Positions 58,407 to 64,000 of a DNA stretch of 64,000 bases are shown here, piece after piece (the first letter of the stretch is position 1; each line of letters starts with the position of its first letter). The notes beneath the pieces were generated by a model that worked only from the letters and a program-made list of their open reading frames with translations, made no database searches and was not told the DNA's origin. Source of the DNA: JAWKTV01 sp041398905 (GTDB lineage: Bacteria; Planctomycetota; Planctomycetia; Planctomycetales; Planctomycetaceae); assembly GCA_041398905.1 (NCBI GenBank), contig JAWKTV010000012.1, forward strand, positions 124,001 through 188,000, in the 5' to 3' direction. A program made the position numbers and the translations under genes.

Positions 58407-58679
58407 ATGCCCCAGGCCATCGCCAATCCCGACGAACTCAGAGCCTTCGCCCAGAAGCTCAAGCAGTTCAACACGACGATCACCGATCAAGCCGGGATGC
58501 TCGCTTCGCAGTTGGAGGCGCTCGGCGCTTCCTGGCGGGATCAAGAAAACCTCAAGTTCTCGGAAGAGTTCCATGAACACCTGCGGCTGCTGGGGCAGTT
58601 CGTGGAAGCCAACAACCGGCACATCCCTTATCTGCTGCGCAAGGCCGACCGGCTGGACGAGTATCTCCAGCAGCGATGA
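58407..58679 (+). CDS. WXG100-like (ESAT-6-type) small helical protein
   Basis: The 90-residue protein is two helices joined by a tight turn: FAQKLKQFNTTITDQAGMLA, then ALGASWRDQENLKFSEEFHE with the Trp at the expected turn of the WXG fold (WRD in place of WxG), and a second helix ending RKADRLDEYLQQR. The size and pattern fit the WXG100/ESAT-6 superfamily. Classic members are secreted by type VII systems as dimers; this subtype with a WRDQE turn also occurs in bacteria without such systems. No EssC-type ATPase or secreted toxin is adjacent, so it looks like an orphan. Divergent from DUF58. Confidence 0.75.
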   Translation: MPQAIANPDELRAFAQKLKQFNTTITDQAGMLASQLEALGASWRDQENLKFSEEFHEHLRLLGQFVEANNRHIPYLLRKADRLDEYLQQR

Positions 58680-58831
58680 CTGAATGCTGAGACGAGACGC
58701 TGCGCCGCCACAAACAATGAGTGTACTGGCGTGGTCGCGGAACTGGGGATCGCCCCTGACAGCCGCGCAGTGATCGCCTAGACTGGCGGTTGATTCTCAT
58801 CTCAGCTCATTTCTTTCGCGGGAGGCTCACC

Positions 58832-59890
58832 ATGTCGACAGGCCTGCAATCACTCATCGAGTCCGGCACCAAGCTGTGGCTCGACAGCATCGATCCCGAT
58901 CTCGTGGTCGAGAACCGCAGCCTGGGTGCGACCGGTGCGACATCCAACCCGATCATCGTAGCCGACCTCGTCAAGACCGGCCGCTTCGATCGGGACATCG
59001 CCAATCTCATCGGGAGCGGCTACGACGATGCGGGAGTCGCGTGGGAGCTGACGAATCAACTCGTGCGCCGGGCGCAGGATGTCTTCGCCCCCGTGTGGCA
59101 AGCAACGGGCGGCAACGACGGTTACGTGAGTTTCGAACTCGATCCGCTGCTGGAAGACCCGCGATGCACACTATCGGTATCGGAGAAAGCCTCCCGCTAC
59201 ATCGAGCTGGGCCGGCATTGGTCGCAGGGGCAGGCGAACCGCATGATCAAGGTGCCGGCTACCCCTGGCGGACTGGCGGCGTTGGAAGAGCTGTCGGCCT
59301 GCGGCGTGACGCTGAACGTGACATTGATCTTCAGTGACCGCCAGTATCACGCGGCTCGCGATGCCATCTGGGCTGGTGCCCAGCGTCGCGAGTCACCGCA
59401 GTCGCTCAAGTCGGTGTACAGCATCTTCGTCAGCCGCATCGACGTTTACACAGAGCAACGCTGCCCGCGGTTGTCAGCCGCCGCACAGGGGCAGGTCGGC
59501 ATCCTCAATGCCCAGCGAATCTGGCGCGAGAACGCGGCGTGGTGGACCGACAAGCATCTGCCACTGCAACAGGAGATCATCTTCGCCAGCACCGGCACCA
59601 AGAAGCCCAATGATCCGAAGGACAAGTACGTCGCGGCACTCGCCGGGTCGGACATCCAGACCAACCCTCCCTCCACCAACCAGGCGGTGCACGAACTGGC
59701 CAACCGCTACGAACGCCGGGTCGACCAGTTTCCAGCGGCGGAGATTCAGCAGGAAATCGACCGCGAAGTCGACTTCCGGGTGATGGAAGAGACGCTCATG
59801 GAAGAAGGGCTGAAAAAGTTCGCCGACCCGCAACACGCGCTGATCGACCTGATTGGCCGCAAGCGAATGGAGCTGGCGACCTCCGCGTAG
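58832..59890 (+). CDS. tal: transaldolase
   Basis: The ATG has GGGAGG 8 bases upstream. The 352-residue protein has the transaldolase TIM barrel with LWLDSIDPDLV, GATGATSNPIIV, the Schiff-base lysine in NRMIKVPATPGGLAA, CGVTLNVTLIFSDRQYHAA and the late block IIFASTGTKKPNDPKDKYVA. Length and the C-terminal extension fit the longer transaldolases fused-type or TalB-like subgroups. It transfers a dihydroxyacetone unit between sugar phosphates in the pentose phosphate pathway, linking to the phosphohexomutase upstream only loosely. It is intact and monocistronic. Confidence 0.9.
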   Translation: MSTGLQSLIESGTKLWLDSIDPDLVVENRSLGATGATSNPIIVADLVKTGRFDRDIANLIGSGYDDAGVAWELTNQLVRRAQDVFAPVWQATGGNDGYVSFELDPLLEDPRCTLSVSEKASRYIELGRHWSQGQANRMIKVPATPGGLAALEELSACGVTLNVTLIFSDRQYHAARDAIWAGAQRRESPQSLKSVYSIFVSRIDVYTEQRCPRLSAAAQGQVGILNAQRIWRENAAWWTDKHLPLQQEIIFASTGTKKPNDPKDKYVAALAGSDIQTNPPSTNQAVHELANRYERRVDQFPAAEIQQEIDREVDFRVMEETLMEEGLKKFADPQHALIDLIGRKRMELATSA

Positions 59891-60006
59891 CCGAAACAAG
59901 GACATTCGGCGAGTATTCCGTCTTCGGTTCACCGCGCACCGCGAGGATCTGTCCTCCGAGCGTTGTCAGTTCAGTTCTCGCATTCCACCAGCAAGTCCAG
60001 CCTCCG

Positions 60007-60636
60007 ATGTGCGCCAAGCGCCTTGTCCTGCCCGACCCTCTGGCGGCGTTGACCGACGAGATCATCATGACGCACGTGGATCGTGGCAGTCGGGTGATCG
60101 ACCTTGGCTGCGGCGACGGCCGACTACTGCAAAAGCTGCGAGACGATCATGACTGCTCGATCATGGGGGTCGAGCTGAACTTCGAGATGTTCACCGCCGC
60201 GATCGGACGTGGCGTACCGGTGCAGCAGGCGGACCTCAACCGCGGCCTGAACGCGATCCCAGACGACACGTTCGACGTCGCGGTCGTCAGCCAGACGCTG
60301 CAGCAGGTCAACCGACCGCTGGAGGTGATGCGGGAGATCATCCGTGTCGCCCGTCGCGCGCTGGTGGTGGTGCCGAACTTCGGCCACTGGCGCATTCGCC
60401 TGCAGGTGGCGATGTCCGGGCGTGCTCCCATGACGGCGTCGCTGCCCCACGAATGGTACGAGACCCCGAACGTCCACTTTTTGACGATGTTGGACTTCCG
60501 CGATTTGGCGAAACGTGCGAACTTCTCCATCCTGCGAGAGCTGCCGATCATCGGCACACGGGCCGTCAATCGCGCGTGGATGGCGAACCTGCGGGCACAC
60601 AGCGCGCTGTTCGTGCTGGAGCGCAAGCCGGAGTAA
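60007..60636 (+). CDS. metW: methionine biosynthesis protein MetW
   Basis: The 209-residue protein is a small Rossmann methyltransferase fold with motif I SRVIDLGCGDGRLLQKL, GVELNFEMFTAAIGRGVPV, DTFDVAVVSQTLQQVNRPLE and PNFGHWRIRLQVAMSGRAPM followed by LPHEWYETPNVHF, a combination specific to MetW. MetW activates the homoserine acetyl/succinyl transferase MetX in many bacteria, and metX is normally adjacent. Here metX is not next to it within the window, which is unusual. Cytosolic; the start is the ATG at 60007 directly before conserved sequence. Confidence 0.88.
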   Translation: MCAKRLVLPDPLAALTDEIIMTHVDRGSRVIDLGCGDGRLLQKLRDDHDCSIMGVELNFEMFTAAIGRGVPVQQADLNRGLNAIPDDTFDVAVVSQTLQQVNRPLEVMREIIRVARRALVVVPNFGHWRIRLQVAMSGRAPMTASLPHEWYETPNVHFLTMLDFRDLAKRANFSILRELPIIGTRAVNRAWMANLRAHSALFVLERKPE

Positions 60637-60749
60637 GCATTCGTTCCCCGCAGCAAGGCGGGCGACCGCATCGTCCGCCCGGCGACGCGGTCGATCGCCG
60701 GGCAATCCTTCGTCTCCTTCCTGCGTCCCCTTTCCCCCTACGCTCCCGC

Positions 60750-61454
60750 ATGAACTACGGCGACTGGACAGCCCTGCTTGAACAGCTTTCGTCGCTGTCG
60801 ACGACCGTCATCGTCGTCGCCTTTGCCATCCACGTGTGCGGGCTGTTCATCCTGTGGATCTGGGCCAAGCGCGACCTGCGTCAGATCGCCTCCTTCCTGT
60901 TCGACTTCACGCGCGGTCTGAAGCATCAACGCGTGCTCGACTCGACGTCGCATCTGGGCGACCAGATCGACGCCTTCCTCGCGGACGTCAACGATGTGCT
61001 CGATGATCCGACTCGCAAGGAGGACAGTCGCAACCTGCTGAGCCGGATGCGCGTCCTCGACGAAAAACGGCGGTACCTCGACTCCATGTTCTTCGAGACG
61101 AGCTACAACCTGGCCCGCACCATGATCGAGGCGTACCCCCTCGCCGGGGTGCTGGGGACGATCCTCGCGATCGGCTCCGCCCTGCAGCACTCGGCGGGTT
61201 CGACCGAAGACGGCGGCGTCAACGCCATCGTCGGACGCTTCGGTGACGCCATCTGGTCGACCTTCGCCGGACTGGCGGCCGCCATCCTCCTGATGTTCCT
61301 CAACAGCCTGCTGGAGCCTGGCTTCCAGAGACTGTCCGAGAACCGTCGCCATGTCCGAGAGACGGTGGCCCGCGCGAAGCGCGAACTCGCCCTTGCCGCC
61401 AGCGATGACGACGATGCGCCCTCGCGAGCGGCCCCACGGGCGACAGCCGTCTGA
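60750..61454 (+). CDS. MotA/TolQ/ExbB-family proton channel protein
   Basis: The 234-residue protein has one TM segment near residues 18-40 (TVIVVAFAIHVCGLFILWIW), a cytosolic helical loop, then two TM helices at about 125-147 and 167-190. The block MIEAYPLAGVLGTILAIGSA and GDAIWSTFAGLAAAILLMFL match the conserved TolQ/ExbB channel helices with Pro-Leu-x-Gly-x-Leu-Gly-Thr. The C-terminal tail is Arg/Glu-rich. It forms with the next gene (131-base gap) an ExbB/ExbD-like pair that should convert proton motive force into movement of a periplasmic domain. Start chosen at the first in-frame ATG before the TM segment. Confidence 0.83.
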   Translation: MNYGDWTALLEQLSSLSTTVIVVAFAIHVCGLFILWIWAKRDLRQIASFLFDFTRGLKHQRVLDSTSHLGDQIDAFLADVNDVLDDPTRKEDSRNLLSRMRVLDEKRRYLDSMFFETSYNLARTMIEAYPLAGVLGTILAIGSALQHSAGSTEDGGVNAIVGRFGDAIWSTFAGLAAAILLMFLNSLLEPGFQRLSENRRHVRETVARAKRELALAASDDDDAPSRAAPRATAV

Positions 61455-61585
61455 CAACCCGCAGTCGATAGCACCCCGCGTGAACGCGGGGAACGTTCCA
61501 TCAACAGACTCACCAGCACTCCCGTCGCCCAACACAGCCTCGTCTCCTGCGGGCCAACACTGGCCAGCACCTCCGGTACCGCCGC

Positions 61586-62452
61586 ATGTCGTTCTCCAGC
61601 CGCAAACTCACGATGCAGCTCACGCCGCTGCTCGACTTGCTGCTGATCGTGATCTTCGCGCAGTTCATGGATGTGCGGAACCGCGAGCGAACGGTGCGTC
61701 CGGAAACGGAGCGGGCCATCGAGGAGCTGCAATCGACCCGGCAACAGGTCGCGGTGCTCGCCGCACAGGTCGACACTTTGCATCAGCAACTGACCGATGC
61801 CGAACGGGCCACCACGCTCGCACAGGCAACGATCGACGAGTCGCAGGCGCGGCGACGCGAGGAGCGGGCGGAACTCGATCGCTCGCTGGAACGCCAGCGG
61901 CTGCTGGCGCGGTTGACCTCGGAACTGTTCAACATCCCCGAATCGATGCTCGAATCCGTGCTCCAGTCGACCTGGACGCCGCAACCGGGCACTGACCCGC
62001 CCAGCATGGAGCAACTGGAGGCGGAGTTCCGCCGGCTCTCGGCCGCTCGGCCGGAGTCGATGGTGCGGCACCTGCTGACCTTCGAGGAGATTCGCAAGCG
62101 TTGCGATATTTGGGAACTGCACTACGTCGCCGCCAATCGCGAGCTGGTGGTACGCGTCCGAAATGAAGCCTACGCGCTGCTGGTGCCCCTGCAGGGCAAC
62201 GCGACGGGAGGCGATGTCGACCAACTCCGCCTCGAACGTGAGCTGCATTCCCTGCTGACGTCGTTGCCTCAAGCCAAAGGGCTGGTGATCGCGCTGCTCA
62301 CGTATGACGACGATGCGACGTATCTCGCGGTTGAGCCGATCGAGGCGGGGATCGCCAACGTGCTGCGTCGCCTGCGACTGGAGAACGCGGGACGCACGCA
62401 GATCGAGTTCGCGAACCTCGGGATCATCCTGCCCGGCGAGATCGCTCCCTGA
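61586..62452 (+). CDS. ExbD/TolR-like one-TM protein with coiled coil and unknown C-terminal domain
   Basis: The N-terminus MSFSSRKLTMQLTPLLDLLL has the ExbD/TolR-type TM helix with the Asp (PLLDLLLIVIFAQF), positioned to face the ExbB channel. Instead of the short periplasmic beta domain of ExbD or the OmpA domain of MotB, a coiled coil of about 75 residues follows (AIEELQSTRQQVAVLAAQVD and LDRSLERQRLLARL). The last 160 residues form a separate alpha/beta domain (CDIWELHYVAANRELVVRVR and GLVIALLTYDDDATYLAVEP) that I do not recognise. It pairs with the MotA/TolQ/ExbB gene upstream. The ATG at 61586 precedes the TM helix by the usual distance. Confidence 0.8.
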   Translation: MSFSSRKLTMQLTPLLDLLLIVIFAQFMDVRNRERTVRPETERAIEELQSTRQQVAVLAAQVDTLHQQLTDAERATTLAQATIDESQARRREERAELDRSLERQRLLARLTSELFNIPESMLESVLQSTWTPQPGTDPPSMEQLEAEFRRLSAARPESMVRHLLTFEEIRKRCDIWELHYVAANRELVVRVRNEAYALLVPLQGNATGGDVDQLRLERELHSLLTSLPQAKGLVIALLTYDDDATYLAVEPIEAGIANVLRRLRLENAGRTQIEFANLGIILPGEIAP

Positions 62453-62634
62453 CCGGAACGCGAACTCCTGCCGTACCCGGGGGGATGCTGGACCTGTCCG
62501 GCCGCGATTGAGCCGGATCGCCTGTCGTACTTCAAGGCCGATTCGGCCCTCGCCCGTGCTGCGAACTTCGGGTCCGTTCAACTATGCTGCCGGCACATCA
62601 ACATCCCTTTCTGTGTCCCTGGCCGGAGCCATCT

Positions 62635-63714
62635 ATGCTGTTCACTTTGTGCCGCTTTCGTCTCTCTGTAACGCTCGTGGCGTCTTATTGCCTGCTGGGC
62701 GCGACCGTCAATATGGCGGCGGACCCGGTACCCGACTGGGATGGCAGGCCCGGCGATCAGACCAAGCCGGTGCAGGTCTACATCATGTTGGGGCAGTCGA
62801 ACATGCTTGGCTTTGGAGCCGTCGGTCCAGCCGACAAGCCGGGGACGCTCGAGCAGCTTGTTCGTGAAAAGGGAATGTATCCGCAGACCGTCAACGATGC
62901 CGGCGAGTGGATTGCCCGCGAGGATGTGCGTTACGTGCATGTGATGCACCGCAACGGAAACATGGGAGTGGTGCGGAACGAATGGCTGACTCCCAACAAG
63001 AGCTTCGGACCCGAGCTGGGATTCGGGCATGTCGTGGGTAATGCGCATGAAGCGCCGGTGCTGTTGCTTAAGGCCTGCATTGGCAATCGCAGCCTGGGCT
63101 GGGATCTGCTGCCGCCCGGTAGCGAGTCGTTCGAGTTTGAGGGGAAGGTCTACGCGGGTTACAAGCAGTCGCCGCTCTCGTGGGAGGTCGGGACCGAGCC
63201 GCAGCCGATCGAGTGGTACGCTGGCAAGCAGTACGACGACGATGTCGCCAACGCGAAGACCGTGCTGGCGAATCTGGCGGACTACTACCCCGGCTACAAC
63301 GGACAAGGCTATGAAGTCGCGGGGTTCGTGTGGTGGCAGGGACACAAGGATCAGAACCCCGCGCATGCCGGCCGGTATGAGCAGAATCTGGTGCGGCTCA
63401 TCAAGCAGTTGCGGGCCGAGTTCGATGCTCCTGAAGCGAAGTTCGTGCTGGCGACGATCGCGTTTGACGGGGACAAAATCTCCGGCCCCGGGCTGACCAT
63501 CGTCGAGGCGCAGCTTGCCGTTGACGGCGACAGCGGTCGACATCCGGAGTTCAAGGGCAACGTCGCCGCGATTGACGCCCGCCCGTTCTGGCGGACGTCG
63601 GACGTGTCGCCCAACGCAAAGCAGGGTTACCACTACTTCCACAACGCCGAGACGTACATGGAAGTGGGGGACTCGCTCGGACGGGCAAGGGCGGAACTCG
63701 AGCGCGGCCAGTAA
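62635..63714 (+). CDS. secreted SASA-domain (sialate O-acetylesterase-type) carbohydrate esterase
   Basis: A signal peptide (MLFTLCRFRLSVTLVASYCLLG) leads to an SGNH-hydrolase domain of about 335 residues: the nucleophile block VQVYIMLGQSNMLGFGAV, VLLLKACIGNRSLGWDLLP, EVAGFVWWQGHKDQN and the C-terminal GYHYFHNAETYMEVG with the catalytic His. The SASA/CE6-like family removes acetyl groups from sugars such as acetylated xylan or sialic acids. Common in planctomycetes together with sulfatases and glycan hydrolases. The ATG at 62635 was chosen because it starts the signal peptide; the upstream frame looks non-coding. It converges with the methionine aminopeptidase gene. Confidence 0.85.
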   Translation: MLFTLCRFRLSVTLVASYCLLGATVNMAADPVPDWDGRPGDQTKPVQVYIMLGQSNMLGFGAVGPADKPGTLEQLVREKGMYPQTVNDAGEWIAREDVRYVHVMHRNGNMGVVRNEWLTPNKSFGPELGFGHVVGNAHEAPVLLLKACIGNRSLGWDLLPPGSESFEFEGKVYAGYKQSPLSWEVGTEPQPIEWYAGKQYDDDVANAKTVLANLADYYPGYNGQGYEVAGFVWWQGHKDQNPAHAGRYEQNLVRLIKQLRAEFDAPEAKFVLATIAFDGDKISGPGLTIVEAQLAVDGDSGRHPEFKGNVAAIDARPFWRTSDVSPNAKQGYHYFHNAETYMEVGDSLGRARAELERGQ

Positions 63715-63727
63715 GCGGCGGCGGTAT

Positions 63728-64000
63728 TCAGTCGATGTCGAGCGGTTCGCCGACACCAGCGGTCAGCAGCACCGGGCCATCTTTGGTCAGGGCCACCGTG
63801 TGCTCGAAGTGGACACTCGGACGGCGGTCCCTCGTGACCGCCGTCCAATGGTCCGGCAGAATATCGAGTTCGTGTGTGCCTGCGTTGACCATCGGCTCGA
63901 TCGCCAGCACCAGGCCGGGCCGGAGGTGGAAGTCGTCGTCCGCGACGTCGTCGGACGTGTAGTTGGGGACCTGCGGTGCTTCGTGCATCTCCTTCCCGAT
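63728..64000 (-). CDS. map: type I methionine aminopeptidase, C-terminal part (5' end outside window)
   Basis: The frame is open to the right edge and reads IGKEMHEAPQVPNYTSDD, LRPGLVLAIEPMVNAGTHEL, TRDRRPSVHFEHTVAL and LLTAGVGEPLDID. The Glu residues in AIEPM and HFEHT are two of the five metal ligands, and the GIGKxMHE block carries the His. Type I methionine aminopeptidase removes the initiator Met from nascent proteins. Only the last 90 residues are in the window; the N-terminal half lies beyond position 64000. Confidence 0.92.
   Translation of the reverse strand: MGKEMHEAPQVPNYTSDDVADDDFHLRPGLVLAIEPMVNAGTHELDILPDHWTAVTRDRRPSVHFEHTVALTKDGPVLLTAGVGEPLDID

Noticed and set aside
60750..62452. 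Zorya-type (ZorAB) anti-phage motor
   Set aside because: Here the long coiled coil is on the ExbD-like subunit and not on the MotA-like one, there is no OmpA domain, and no ZorC/D/E genes follow.
61103..62581. 492-residue open frame on the minus strand
   Set aside because: Antisense to the ExbB/ExbD-like pair, which have clear family motifs; the antisense product has none.
62578..63756. 392-residue open frame on the minus strand
   Set aside because: Antisense to the SASA esterase gene, which has a signal peptide and catalytic motifs.

Overview
The window is GC-rich, densely coded DNA from a bacterium that is very probably a planctomycete (Planctomycetota). The reasons are the gene families: two sulfatases, a PQQ-type beta-propeller protein starting with the planctomycete-style WPQWRGP motif, a POT peptide transporter, vWA and DUF58 proteins, a histone-deacetylase-like hydrolase, a DUF6268-like outer-membrane protein and MfnB, a methanofuran-pathway enzyme that planctomycetes carry for tetrahydromethanopterin-linked C1 metabolism. 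No rRNA, tRNA, CRISPR array or intact mobile element was recognised. A genus cannot be given from sequence reading alone.

Layout. 1-5 kb: 3' part of a vWA protein, an outer-membrane barrel, a carbon-nitrogen hydrolase (N-carbamoylputrescine amidase type) and an orphan ParA ATPase. 5.3-12.2 kb: a minus-strand set of large envelope proteins (vWA/GATase-like membrane protein, a three-TM protein with a helical tail, and coiled-coil proteins). 12-15.8 kb: POT transporter, mannose-6-phosphate isomerase, SprT-like protease. 15.8-16.5 kb: a scar holding an ISAs1-type transposase remnant and the N-terminal stub of an MmeI-like restriction enzyme. 16.6-20.3 kb: DegT aminotransferase, family 4 uracil-DNA glycosylase, HDAC-like hydrolase, DUF2784. 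20.5-26 kb: GlsB, RimO, an XRE/S24 repressor with a candidate palindromic operator, Bcp peroxiredoxin and AhcY. 26-34.4 kb: two unknown proteins, a TolC-type efflux protein, SerC and a PQQ propeller. 34.6-40 kb: a peptide-type ABC operon (binding lipoprotein and two permeases) without ATPases. 40-47.5 kb: esterase, TPR protein, a 37-residue membrane peptide, FtsX/MacB permease with TsaB, a CrtI-like FAD oxidoreductase and MfnB. 47.9-51.8 kb: a tight three-gene operon (YLDPG membrane peptide, SAM methyltransferase, membrane-anchored sulfatase-fold protein). 51.8-64 kb: iduronate-2-sulfatase-like enzyme, phosphohexomutase, DUF167, DUF58, WXG100-like protein, transaldolase, MetW, an ExbB/ExbD-like pair with an unusual second subunit, a SASA esterase and the 3' end of methionine aminopeptidase.

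A dominant technical feature is that about fifteen genes, many of them universally conserved (ahcY, serC, rimO, tsaB, manA, bcp, phosphohexomutase), are split by one or more single-base frameshifts, mostly in or beside short G/C runs, while other long genes are intact. This looks like residual sequencing or assembly error rather than gene decay, so split genes are annotated as one CDS each with the break positions stated.

Most functions are housekeeping or envelope related. The best candidates for something less described are the YLDPG peptide/methyltransferase/sulfatase operon, the ExbB/ExbD-like pair with a coiled-coil and unknown C-terminal domain, the ABC operon whose binding protein and permease both carry inserted domains, and an orphan intrinsic terminator that implies an unannotated minus-strand transcript near 27.2-27.6 kb.
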